A DNA stretch of 64,000 nucleotides from Meloidogyne chitwoodi. Its lineage: Eukaryota; Nematoda; Chromadorea; Rhabditida; Meloidogynidae. The stretch lies in NCBI GenBank assembly GCA_015183035.1, contig JACZZP010000009.1, positions 1,054,001 through 1,118,000 of the forward strand, in the 5' to 3' direction. The translations under genes and the position numbers were made by a program. Shown in pieces: positions 11,515-21,431 of the stretch; position 1 is the stretch's first letter, and every line of letters starts with the position of its first letter. The notes under the pieces are model-generated. The model searched no databases. It had not been told where the DNA came from and worked only from the letters and a program-made list of their open reading frames with translations.

Positions 11515-11921
11515 TCAAAAACAATTAAAATCAACAGAGCCTACACAAAAATCAAATATTAATGAAATTCAAAGAAATGTAACAAAAACTTCACAAAATA
11601 AAATAACACTTATTTTAAAACCTGTTGGAGCTGCACCTCAACTTAGAAAAGAATTTACAAAATATAAAGTTGATCCAAATTGGACAATTTTCAACTTGCA
11701 ACAAACTCTAAGAAAACTTCTTGGTGTCAAAACTGAACCTCTTTATCTTTTTATTAAAGAAGCATTTGCGCCCAGCCCAGAAAGCACAGTAAATAATTTA
11801 TTATTAAAAGAATTTATATTTTTTTCTTTTTCAAATTAAGATTGGATCTTTACATCAATGTTTTGGGGTAGGAGGTGGAATTTTATATATTCATTACGGT
11901 TTGACTCCTGCATGGGGATGA
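11515..11921 (+). CDS. ATG12: ATG12 ubiquitin-like autophagy protein (exons; start codon not in this exon)
   Basis: ATG12 is conjugated through its C-terminal glycine to ATG5 to build the E3 for ATG8/LC3 lipidation in autophagy. Two exons (11515-11790 and about 11842-11921) encode a Lys/Thr/Gln-rich lead, then KITLILKPVGAAPQLRKEF, VDPNWTIFNLQQTLRKLLG, LYLFIKEAFAPSPEST and IGSLHQCFGVGGGILYIHYG, ending TPAWG-stop. The FAPSP motif and terminal Trp-Gly are diagnostic. No in-frame ATG exists in the first exon, and an in-frame stop lies just upstream in the intron. The start must therefore be in an upstream exon; the only candidate seen joins in phase to HEMK2. A possible internal start is the ATG at about 11359 in the last HEMK2 intron, which reads in frame through the last HEMK2 exon. 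Confidence 0.9.
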
Positions 11922-12276
11922 CTGTCAATGATACTTATATGTTAAATTTTTAATTGCCATTTAAAATCTCCTGTGAAAAGTGTAACTGATTATGACTATT
12001 TTTGACAGTGAGATCACAGTCGTAAAATATTGGCTAAACCCTCCATTGTCGAAAACAGTCACTGTCAGAAACAGGAAGTGCCGAATTAAATAACTTTTGT
12101 CTAAAATTTTTGAGATATGAAGAATTAATTTTTTAAACTTTACATTTTACAACATTTTCGAAACAGTTTTTTGTTTTCGAAAGATTAGAAAAAAATTTAA
12201 TACAGAATTTATAAAATTCAGCTAAATGTTAGTAAAAATTTTCATCGGTTTATTTGTACTAAGATTTTGTCCAATC
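11922..12276. other. Convergent intergenic region with a short inverted repeat
   Basis: Lies between the 3' ends of ATG12 (+) and BTBD9 (-). It contains an inverted pair GACAGTGA (12004-12011) and TCACTGTC (12059-12066) with extended similarity on each side. This could form a hairpin or be a fragment of a small repeat. Nothing else seen. Confidence 0.45.
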
Positions 12277-15033
12277 CTAATAGTCGACTATCTCTTTTTC
12301 ATTGTTATCGCTAAATGATTCTGTACTTTCCATTCGTTCATCGTCTTGTCCGGGTTCTTTATCTTCTATTACCTGTTCTTTATTATCTTCATCTATAACT
12401 TCATATATAGTATCATCTTCAGAGCTTGTAGATAAATCTAAAACAATTCTGGCATTCTCACTATTAGTATTAATTCTGTCATTCATATTACTGGTTGATG
12501 ATCGAAAAGAATAATCTGTTACAGAAGCCTTTACATTTTTAACTTTTTTCTTTCTTTCTACTTCAATTGCTTCATTTATATCCATTGCTGGGCATTCAAA
12601 ATGAACACAATGAAAAACTTCATTTGCTGAGTTATAAGTACCAACGACGCGGATAAATACTACAGGCAATCGTTCAAATTGAGCGATTTGCCAACTCCTT
12701 AATTTTTAAACATTTATATAACATTCTTTTTACCTGCATTTGTCAAATTCCACGACTTTAGTCCATTTTAATTGATCAGCAGAAACTTCAACATAAAAAG
12801 AATAACATCTGTCATCACAATCCCACAAAAGAAATCTTAAAAAATAATTAAAGAAACAATTTTTATATTACCTCATTGTTTCAATTAAATAAGGTTGAGG
12901 TAATTGAACAACTAATGCACCAGATCCTAATTGGTGACAAGTATACCTTAAGAATTAAAAAAAATTTTAGTTTTAAAGATTAAAAAAACCCATTATCCCA
13001 ATCATAGTTCGTTGTATCTCCATTTAAAAGAGCATTCCGACTTCTTGAAACTCCTTCTATGACAATCGCATGATTATTAACTGAAGCCACATTAAGATAA
13101 GGTACTTAAATTTTTTATATTATTCTATATATTTAGATATAAAAAACTTGCTTTGAAGTGTTGTTTTTGTATCTATTTTAATTCTCTCTCCTGTGTACAT
13201 CGCCTCAAAGTTGCAAAGCTGAAATGTGTTATTTACAGTACAATGAGTTCCAAAAATTCTGTGAAAAAAAAGAAAATTTTAATTATAATGAAAAATATAC
13301 CTAATAAATTTCACAACTCGAGATTCAAAAAACAATTCTTGTCTTGAACGACACAAATATAAAGTATGATCGATAACACGTACCCAATCATTTTTGTCAA
13401 TGCTTACCTGAAATTAAATCTTTTCATGTAAAATTTTGATATTTACTTCAATATAATAAGAATAAGCACGTTGATCCCGATCTAACAATTGAAATCTGAT
13501 ATAATTAATAATAAATGGCCTTCCCAATTCAATCTGAAAATAAATACAATTTTTACTATGATTTCTGAGATATTTTTTGAAACGATTAACATAAACAGTT
13601 TAAATAAATAATTTAAAAAACAACCGTTATTCCTGAATCTTTTGGATTTATCAAATGTTTTGAAAACGTTTTTTCAGGGGGAACTAATTCATCATAGTTG
13701 TTTTGATTTACAAGCAAAGCAGTACGAAAATCTCCAGAAATTACTTTTGCCCCATAAGTAATAGTTGCTATATTCGTTTCAAGAACTGAAATTTTATTTA
13801 TTTGTATACAGAATATAAATATTTTACTTAAGAATCCTCTATATTTAAGTTGAGAACTGCTCAAAGTATTTTGATCTTTAATTGCATCAAGTATTTGATC
13901 TGGCGAAATAAGATTTGAATCCCTGACATTCTCAAATAGATCGTTAACTTTAATAAGAGAAAGGCGGATTTGAGCCAAAATTGAATGAAATTCTGATTTC
14001 TAAATTTTCTTTTTTAAATATTTGTATTTATTTTTACCTCGTCTGGATGTATCTCAATCCAACGTTTAATAGCATTAAAAATTTCAAGTTCAGGAGCACA
14101 AAAGGAATTTCTGCTCAAAATTTTCACCAAAGCTTGAGCGGGAAGACCAATGAATTCCTTTAAAAATAACAATAATGAAAGAAAAAATAAATAAAACTTG
14201 AGTCTCTAAAAGTTCAGGTGCACAATTATCAATAAAATCTAGACAAGCATCCATCAAGTAATCAATTGAATAATGCTGGGCAACAGTAAATATTGCACAA
14301 ACATTATTATTTTTAAGTATTGACTAAAAAATTAAATTCTTAATAATAAAAAATTAAACAAACTGCTAAAAAATCAGGAATTGCTTCTTCTAAATCAGAA
14401 AATCCATATTTATGAGACAAACCAAGCATATCCAAAACTAGATCTAATTTTAAACTTTTAAGCTGCAATTTTCCCATGTAAATGTATTTCAAAAGATTCT
14501 AATTAGTAAAATTAAAAAATAAAAATATTTAAAATACTTTGAAGGCCTCGGCCGGTGTGTCAATTAAAGCTATTTCATTTTCATTTGTTTCTTTCATACC
14601 ACAAAAAAGCATTGCACTAAAAATCAATGTAGAAAAATTTTAAAAAATACAAACTGAAAATAAGTGCTTCTCGCGGCAAGTATTACTCGATGCACAGGAA
14701 AACGTTGATCCTCCACAATTAAAGTCAAATCACTGCAATCCTCATTTAGATAAAGACTAGAAATCTGATCAAAAAGTTTAGACATGTGATGTATCTCACC
14801 AAGCTTATCTAGATAAAATAAACATAAGACCCCTCAAAAATTTGTAAATAAATTTAAATTTAAGCAAATCTATTCACTGATGGCTTCAAAATCTTAAAAC
14901 TAAAATAAAACTCACTTGCAGCCCTGTTGCTGAGTGATGATAATGAATTCCCAACTTCTTTTACTAGTAGACTTGGATTCCATTCCAGATTTCCACCTTG
15001 TTCCGAAGCTGATGAATAATAATTGCTGCTCAT
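12277..15033 (-). CDS. BTBD9: BTBD9-like BTB-BACK-F5/8C adaptor protein
   Basis: BTB/Kelch-like adaptor family; BTBD9 proteins are putative Cullin-3 substrate adaptors linked to neural function and iron handling. The start chosen is ATG at 15033 (MSSNYYSSASEQGGN). It splices in phase (A-A-N-K-L-G) to the conserved GEIHHMSKLFDQISSLYLNE. Then come the BTB core CSDLTLIVEDQRFPVHRVIL with LLKYIYMGKLQL, the BACK region GLSHKYGFSDLEEAIPDFL to FIGLPAQALVKILSRNSF, and the BTBD9-specific IRLSLIKVNDLFENVRDSNL followed by ISPDQILDAI. Two F5/8C-like (discoidin) repeats follow in the 13.5-12.6 kb exons. The C-terminal tail (12669-12277) ends in a Lys-rich then strongly acidic Ser/Glu/Asp segment. SAP18 lies 160 bp upstream on the same strand, an operon-like spacing. 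Confidence 0.9.
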
Positions 15034-15192
15034 TAGAAAACAATCACTTCGATGTAAAAAAGTAAATGACATGAAATTAAAATAAGTTTTAAATAACGAT
15101 AGTTCGAATATTAATAAACAAAAAAGAAGAAAAATGAATCGATTACAATTTATCAAAAACAAGACAAATTTTTTAATTTATATCAAATGAGA

Positions 15193-17256
15193 TCAACGAC
15201 CAAAACCTCCATAACGATTACCACCCCCTCCAAAAGAACCGGTCCGATCACGATCTATTCGTTCACCACCAGAACGACGTTGTGCAGCATAAACACCATG
15301 TGCTCCGTTTCCACGTCCTCCAACTAGCCCAGTATCTGGTGGATTAATAACAACATCAATATAATCACCAACTTCGAATTTACAATGGCTCAACTAAATT
15401 TTCTAGTCAATAAAATCAAAACATTGGTACTCTTCATTATATGTATGGAGTTGCGGACATTTCATTGGACTATTTATGCTATCATTTTATTATTATAACA
15501 CGTAAATATATATAGTAATTTTTTGTGGAAGGCAATACTGATAAGAGAATTGTCTCAGGGAAAATACTGTGAATTTGAATGATCTATTTTTTATATTGTT
15601 TCTTACATAAAAATTTTGTATAACATAATCCGTAAAATAGTCCGAAGGAAATGTCCGCAAAACTCCGTACATATAATGGAAAAGTATTTAAATATTAAAG
15701 AAAATTACGCTTTTATCATCATCAGGAGATTTTTGTCCACTAATTGTAATTCCTACTTCTCTTAATGCATAACGAGCAGAATAACGATCAGGAGCGACTA
15801 AAATATTAGTAATAACAAATTTTGCAAAATTTAAAGAGAATTCAAGATTTAAAGGTAAAAAAATTACCGATCGCAAAGTTAAATTCTGTGCCACGTCGAC
15901 GTGCATCAGGATTGACATCTTTAATAAGTGAAGTTAATTCTTTCAATGTACAATCCAACCTAGTAAATTTAGTTGAAATTATATAAAATATTGGCATTCA
16001 TTGGGAATGGGGTCCACAATTTTTTTTGATTTTTTCATGAAAATTTGTATTCGGAGGTTATCAAAGGCGCTGATCACGAATCCGGTATCAGATTTTGTCC
16101 AACACTTGATTTTATCTATGATTTTTCATCAAGTACTTGATTTCGAAAATTTTTATTTTCTTGAAAATAACTAAAATTTATGAATAAATTCATTGTTTAC
16201 TGAGTATTGAACAGAAATATGTTGCAAAATTTTATTAAGCGCTTCGCAAGATCCATTTACTTAATAATAATCAGCTAGATCAAGAAAAATTAAAATTTGC
16301 AAAAAATCAGGTACTTACGTATTATCCCTACGCACTTTTGCGGACAAAGTTTTTGCGGACAAATTTATTTATTTTCCTCCTTACTTCAAATATAGTTGTC
16401 ACTCAAATTCAAAATTAAATTTGATGGATAATAAATATGAAAGTTAAGAATAAATGTTATTTTACCATTTCTGTTACAGTTTATTAGCTATTTTTTTATA
16501 ATGAAAATTTGGGATTTGCCAACAACTGAAAAAGATGCCATCGAATTCTTACAAGATCGTGGTCTTCTACACAAAACTAGAGTTTGTCGCGATGGACATG
16601 AAATGAAACTTTATCACAAACAACGTCCAGTTTGGGAATGTAGGAGATGTCGTCAACAACAAGGTGTTCGCAGGGCAACTGGTAAGCAATACGAAACTTT
16701 CATTTGTGAACGTTTTTGAAGAAATTATACTTGCTTGGGGAAAATATTGGGCATTGGATTGATTTTTTGTAATTGTTTTATATAAATTTGTCCGCAAAAA
16801 CTTTGTCCGCAAAAGTGCGTAGGGATAATACGTAAGTACCAAAAATCAAATACTTGATGAAGAATCATAGATAAAATCATGTGTTAGACAAAATCTGATA
16901 TCGGATTCGTGACCAGCGCCAACTATAACCCCCGAATACAAATTTTCATGAAAAAATTTAAAAAAATTTTGGGACCCCAATTCCCAATGAATGCCAAAAT
17001 ATTTACAAGAGTAGGTTTCACTGTTAGGTAAAAAAATATATTAATACAAACCAAGTGTAAATCTGAAGCTCATTTGGAGGCACAGAACCACGGGAATAAT
17101 CATTCATAGAATTATGTCTATCTTGGGCACAAAATATTCGAAGAAGTAAAGGACATACCTGTAAATATTAATAAAATTCACAATATTATAAACCTTTTCA
17201 CGATCTATTGTTTTTTCAATAGGAACATCAACCTGAGACACAACATTTGAAGTCAT
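15193..17256 (-). CDS. SAP18: SAP18, Sin3/ASAP-complex subunit
   Basis: SAP18 is an 18-kDa ubiquitin-fold protein of the Sin3 histone deacetylase and ASAP/PSAP splicing complexes. Start ATG at 17256 (MTSNVVSQVDVPIEKTIDRE). Exon 2 has VCPLLLRIFCAQDRHNSMND and YSRGSVPPNELQIYTW. Exon 3 (about 15960-15870) has LDCTLKELTSLIKDVNPDAR and GTEFNFAI. Exon 4 has RYALREVGITISGQKSPDDD. The last exon has CKFEVGDYIDVVINPPD, then a Gly/Arg-rich tail ending GGGGNRYGGFGR. The RGG-like tail is longer than in vertebrates. Two introns are swollen by mobile DNA: 15426-15688 in the last intron, and the nested pair 15993-16995 in the intron between exons 2 and 3. Copy A of the 0.9-kb repeat starts 15 bp upstream of the ATG, so the promoter or trans-splice site may lie within it. 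Confidence 0.93.
15426..15688. mobile_element. Degenerate GGTACT-ended MITE in SAP18 intron
   Basis: About 263 bp with inverted ends carrying CATTATATGTAYGGAGTT and TGCGGACATTT words. The left tip is GGTACTCTT; the right tip has decayed (AATACTTTT when inverted). Flanking 8-mers AAAACATT and TAAATATT agree at 6 of 8 bases, a plausible eroded target duplication. The GGTAC tip and GCGGAC word suggest a relative of the Merlin elements nearby. No coding remnant seen. Confidence 0.6.
16310..16840 (+). mobile_element. Merlin (ISXO2/IS1595-type) element, truncated transposase
   Basis: 531 bp, bounded by inverted ends GGTACTTACGTATTATCCCT with two tandem TTTGCGGAC words just inside each tip. Perfect 8-bp target duplications AAAAATCA flank it (16302-16309 and 16841-16848). 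It encodes only the N-terminal part of the transposase (16501-16719). It inserted into the element 15993-16995, so it is the younger of the two. The 8-bp duplication, GG tip and zinc-ribbon ORF are the features expected for Merlin. Confidence 0.92.
16501..16719 (+). pseudogene. N-terminal zinc-ribbon fragment of ISXO2-like transposase
   Basis: 72-codon frame beginning MKIWDLPTTEKDAIEFLQDR, then RGLLHKTRVCRDGHEMKLY and WECRRCRQQQGVR. The CX4H...CX2C arrangement is the zinc ribbon found before the DDE domain in ISXO2-like/Merlin transposases. The DDE catalytic domain is absent and the element ends 121 bp later, so this is a truncated, inactive transposase. The frame is intact, unlike the relics at 3292-3622. 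Confidence 0.85.
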
Positions 17257-17270
17257 GACTTGACTTTTCT

Positions 17271-18279
17271 GTAAACTTGTAAAAATCTGAAAAAATTCTG
17301 AATGATAAAGCTTCTATCGAAATATGTCAAGACAATAAAAATTCAAACGTAAAAACTAGAGTTAGGCGCTCTTGTGTCTGACAGGATTATATAATTCTCT
17401 TCAGAGCTCCTGTGATCAGGCCACTCTCTCTAGTAAAAAAGACGCAGGAACTTTGTACAGTTCTGGAAAAGAGCAGGTCATATGACATTTCTCTGACCTC
17501 AATTGACCACTGGTCAGTTTTTCTGCGTCTTTTTTACTCGAGAGAGTGGCCTTATCACAAGAGCTCTGAAGAGAATTATGTAATCCTGTCAGACACAAGA
17601 GCGCCTAACTCTAGTAAAAACAAATTTAGCTTGGACTCAAATAGTGGGACTCAAATATTATCGAATCTAGTTAAATCCCACTTTGTCGCAGAAAATGCAG
17701 TTTCTCAGTCAGTACTGACAGACTATTTCGTCTAATATTTGCCTTATGACCTTTTTGTCCATCACTTTTTGTCTAAAATCTGTGGGTTTAGACGAAAATT
17801 GCAAATTTGGCGAGAAACCAATGTAATAAAGAGATTCGGCACTGTATATGAAAGGATAGTGGAGAAGCATGAAAAATATCAATTTGTCATGGTTTTACAC
17901 TCAGATAGAGCAGCAAGGTGAATAGTTTACATATTTATCTATCCGTTACATTTTTTCAACACGACCCAATACTTAAATATGACATATCGCCTTTTCTAAT
18001 TCAGAATATTAAAAAAGATTTGAGACTCAAATGTTAATGATGAAAAAATTTCAAAATTTATGCCTGACCATTTCGTCCACTGGTATTTTGTACAAATCCA
18101 ATCCTTTTTTTGCCTGTACATTTTGTCTTCAAAACCTGTTGAAGCCTATACCTTTTGGTTCTGCTTAAAAAGAAAGAATGTGTAAATTAAGAGAGTAGGA
18201 AAAAGAAAAAGCGTAAAAATGAGAGAGAATAATGAATGTATTTTCTCTTTGTGAGACTGTTAGAGTTCCCCTAATTTCT
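17271..18279. repeat. 0.9-kb dispersed repeat, copy A (with foldback insertion)
   Basis: Shares long, high-similarity stretches in the same orientation with 31824-32721. These start GTAAACTTGTAAAAATCTGA and end at GAGACTGTTAGAGTTCC followed by CTAATTT. No terminal inverted repeats are evident, and no transposase frame. Copy A contains an extra 259-bp foldback element (17356-17614). It lacks about 130 bp present in copy B around 32080-32230. It may be a non-autonomous element of unknown class; the 3' CTAA recalls Helitron ends but the hairpin is weak. Confidence 0.75.
17356..17614. mobile_element. Foldback MITE with ~90-bp inverted repeats, empty site seen elsewhere
   Basis: 259 bp, with ends CTAGAGTTAGGCGCTCTTGT and the inverted copy, paired over about 90 bp each side. 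It is flanked by TAAAAA at both sides (17350-17355 and 17615-17620). Repeat copy B at about 31899 has the uninterrupted sequence CGTAAAAACAAATTTAG with a single TAAAAA, giving a direct empty-site comparison. No transposase. Confidence 0.9.
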
Positions 18280-18396
18280 TCATTAAAATTCAAATTATCC
18301 ATTGTCACAAATTTTTTGGATTATGTAGGTATTGTAAAAATCATATACCTACGTAATTATAGAGGAAGGTTTTGAACGACGTAAGATTACGTGAGT

Positions 18397-19398
18397 ATGG
18401 CTGATGGTGAACAACACAGGTGCAATAAAATAAAAACTTTTATTGATGTGTTTTTTTTGTTATTGTTCTCTTTTTTTTTTGTTTGTCATGGATTAAAAAA
18501 TTAACTCTTGTGGGGTTAAATTGGTAACAGCAGCTGTCCGCATAAAAAGTAACAAATGAAATTTCTTTCATGTATTTTTTCCTTTTTTTAATATTTGAAA
18601 AGAAAAATTGGTTTGAATGTTTAACAATATTCTTCAGCGCAAAAATTTTAGTATTAGAAGGTAATTTAAAAAAAACATAAATTATTATTTTAACAAAATA
18701 ATATTCTTCTAAATATTTATTTATTTTTTTGCTAAGAAATGCCACTAAACGATGGAAACATGCAGTTGCTGGTCAGGAAACAAATAATGAAGGAAAAAGA
18801 AAAACTTCAAATCAGTCAAAATCTGCTCAAGAACAATCTTTATCAGTTATTATAAGAAATACTTCTGGTATGAATACTGATTTACAAAAACAAGTATTTT
18901 AAAAATAAATTTTAAATAATTTTTAAATTAATTTTTATTTAGGCTGTAGAAATTACAAATATTGCATTAGATGTTTGTTTGTTTTTTAATTATTAATGAA
19001 AAATATTTTGGTAATTTTCCCATATCTGATGACAATTTTGCGGAAATATTATTTAATTAATTTTTTGTTTTATTCAGTTTTATTTTGAATAACATAAAAT
19101 TATTTTTTATCATTTGGAGTATTTTTTATTTTTATAAATAGTCCTACATACATATGTCAAAAAAATATTTTTTATTTTAAGACATGTAATCTGGAATCAG
19201 AAATTGCTACAAAAATAAAACAACAAATGGATGAATATACAGGAAAAACTTGGCACGTAATTGTTGGCAGAAATTTTGGTACACATATTACTTGGGTAAT
19301 TATTAAAAATTATATTATTTAAATTATTTATTTTTTAGGCAGAATATGTTCATTTTATTGCTGGAAAAATTCATATTTTAGTTTTTCAATGGGGATAA
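18397..19398 (+). CDS. LC8-type dynein light chain with N-terminal extension
   Basis: The C-terminal about 85 residues match the dynein light chain LC8 fold, a dimeric hub for dynein, myosin and many other partners. They read AVEITNIALD, spliced to TCNLESEIATKIKQQMDEYT, then GKTWHVIVGRNFGTHITW, spliced to AEYVHFIAGKIHILVFQWG-stop. The WHxIVGRNFG block is diagnostic. The N-terminus from ATG 18397 (MADGEQHRNATKRWKHAV...) adds about 60 basic, Ser/Gln-rich residues before the LC8 domain. It depends on a spliced intron of about 320 bp (18420-18736), so the start is less sure than the domain. Sequence divergence suggests a nematode paralogue rather than the canonical dlc-1. Confidence 0.85.
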
Positions 19399-19900
19399 AA
19401 TTAAAAAAATTATTTTTATAAAATATTTGATCTACATCATTTTGTGTTGTGTAATTTTCTTAAATTTAAAATTTTTTCTTTAAATTTTATTAATTTTTTT
19501 AAAAGGCCAATTTTATAAATAAAAATATTATATAATTTTTTAATAAATTTATTTTTTATCAGTAATTTTTTAATTTATTAAAAAATAAAATCCAAATAAA
19601 AGATTTTGTATAAAAAAAGAATTGTAGAAATATAACCCCGTGAGAGGAAAAAATAAAAGAAAAGAAGAAGATAACCTAAAATGTGTAAAAAATAAAAAGG
19701 CCAATAAAAGCCTACCTTTCTCATGAAATTTAAAAAACTTTTAAGTCCAAAAAAATACTAGTAATTTTTCTTAAATTTCTTTTAAATTTTTATCAAAAAT
19801 GACGTAAATGTGTAATTTTTTTAATTAAAATTTTTCATTTAAAAATGTTAAAATTGATATCATTTTTATAATTATAAAATTAAGAAATAAAATAATTTAA
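19399..19900. other. Intergenic, AT-rich, no gene seen
   Basis: About 500 bp of AT-rich sequence. It presumably holds the 3' UTR of the dynein light chain and the promoter of the neuropeptide gene. No motif stands out. Confidence 0.5.
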
Positions 19901-20325
19901 ATGTTTTTCTTTTATTTTTTAAATTCTTCTCTTTTATTATTAATTATTTTATTAATAAATTGTAAAGCAGAATTTGAAGATTCTTTTAACGGAATTTCTG
20001 ATATTCGATTAGATATGTTACATAAAAGAAGAGGAAGAGAATTATTTGGAAAAAGAAATGGTAAATTATTAATATATATAAAGAAACAAGGCGTTTCGCA
20101 TTATTAAATAAAAATAATAATTATATTAAATATTTAAATTTACAAATATTTTTTAGTTCCTACTACTATAGAAAGACAAGCAAGAAGAACAAGAGAATTA
20201 TTTGGAAAAAGATCAAAATTTTTTCCATTTAGTAATTTAAAATAAAAAATAAACATTTTTATTTTATTATTTCAGAATTTCCATCTTTTTCATTTAAAAA
20301 TAATGAAAGAATATTATTTAATTAA
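19901..20325 (+). CDS. Neuropeptide-like precursor with repeated RELFG-KR peptides
   Basis: Three small exons (19901 to about 20059, about 20156-20238, and about 20276-20325) joined in phase. The protein starts with a strong signal peptide (MFFFYFLNSSLLLLIILLIN, cleavage likely near CKA). It then shows dibasic-bounded peptides: a spacer ending MLHKR, RGRELFGKR, a spacer ending QARR, TRELFGKR, and a C-terminal SKFFPFKFPSFSF peptide ending NNERILFN-stop. The Gly-Lys-Arg after RELF predicts C-terminally amidated ...RELF-amide peptides after prohormone cleavage. It is about 85 residues in all. I cannot place it in a named FLP or NLP family. Precursor identity is well supported; activity is unknown. 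Confidence 0.8.
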
Positions 20326-21431
20326 TTGACTAAAACAGAAGAAAATACTTTAATTGAAAATATATTTATTAAATAACAAGGCTATAAAAAAGAAATATTT
20401 GGATTTTAAATAGAATTAAAATTTAATAAATAAAATACCTATATTATTATTTTTATTATTTCTTAAGACACTTCTTAATCACTAAAATTGTTAAAAAAAA
20501 ATAATTTTAATATTTTAAAATTAAAAAAGATTTAATTTATCGTCAAAAAGTTGTTTTTTGGGGACAAATGATTTGGTCAAGTGGAAATGGGGTTTTTTAT
20601 AATAGCTTTTGACAGTTGGATATGTATAAACCACCCATTTTCTCATAATTCTTTGGTGGTGGTGGTCGGTGTGATGGTGGCTGAGGCTACGCTACGTGTT
20701 TTATGGCGGTAAGGGAGGTCAGGGATGATGGGTGGGCGACCTCTTATATTATTTCTTTTTTATTTTTATATCCTCGTTGGCGTAAGTTCTTTGAGCTAAG
20801 CTTTTGTTGTTTTTATGGCAAAGTATGTATTTTGGTTAAGAAATGTTTGGACCAATTATTTTGTTACATAGGTAGGTTCGTTTATGTTTATTTAGTCTTG
20901 TTTTGTTCTTTGGAATTGTTTATTTTGTAGTATTATGACTATATTGATCAGGTTATTTCAGTTTTTTGTTTTATTTTTTTGCTAGCGTAGAAGGACGCCC
21001 GAATGGCGACCATCTTCGCTAGTGATAAATAAATTTTGAAAACTTTGTCCACTCGAACATAAAATTTAAAATCCTAATTTGTAAGGTTTAGGCTTCAAAA
21101 ATTTGTAAATTTTGTGCCTGACCATTCCATCAAGTTGGTCTTTTAACCATTTTTCAAAATGAAAAAAAAGAGAAGGAGAAAATTATAGAGTGTGATTGAA
21201 AAGTGCGACAAAAATTAGTCAATTAGCAAAGAAAACTTACTGTGCGCCAAACAAAAACCTCCATCTCTTACAAAATTTTGGCGTTTTTACGCTCTGTAAA
21301 ATAACTTTGGTGCTCACCTAAAGGTAAGCATTTTTTCTTCTAAATTTTATTGTTTTTATTTTAATTTTACTTATGTTTGAGAGCAGTTGGGATTTTTCTA
21401 ATAAGTGAACGTTTTTTCATATTGACTAAAA
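20326..21431. other. Intergenic region, 1.1 kb, with one imperfect hairpin
   Basis: A low-complexity stretch (GGTGGTGGTCGGTG near 20650) and the hairpin at 20981-21023 are the only structures seen. A short run near 21115 (GTGCCTGACCATTCC) resembles part of the 0.9-kb dispersed repeat (TATGCCTGACCATTTCGTCC), so an old fragment of it may lie here. The open frame 20703-20930 shows no recognisable protein. Confidence 0.45.
20981..21023. repeat. Imperfect 19-bp hairpin with GCTAGCG/CGCTAG arms
   Basis: The arms GCTAGCGTAGAAGGACGCC and GGCGACCATCTTCGCTAGT pair at 15 of 19 positions around a 5-base loop. The mismatches are spread singly along the stem. It may be a transcribed hairpin, part of a mobile element end, or chance. 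Confidence 0.5.

Larger units (their letters stand above)
15993..16995. mobile_element. GG/CC-ended long-inverted-repeat element hosting a nested Merlin copy
   Basis: The outer element starts GGCATTCATTGGGAATGGGG and ends with its inverted copy. The inverted ends extend about 150 bp. Perfect 8-bp target duplications AAAATATT lie at 15985-15992 and 16996-17003. A block about 70-100 bp in from each tip (GGTTATCAAAGGCGCTGATC and similar) resembles the corresponding block of the element at 6446-6871, so the two are related. Without the nested 16310-16840 insertion it would be about 464 bp. It lies in a SAP18 intron. Confidence 0.85.
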
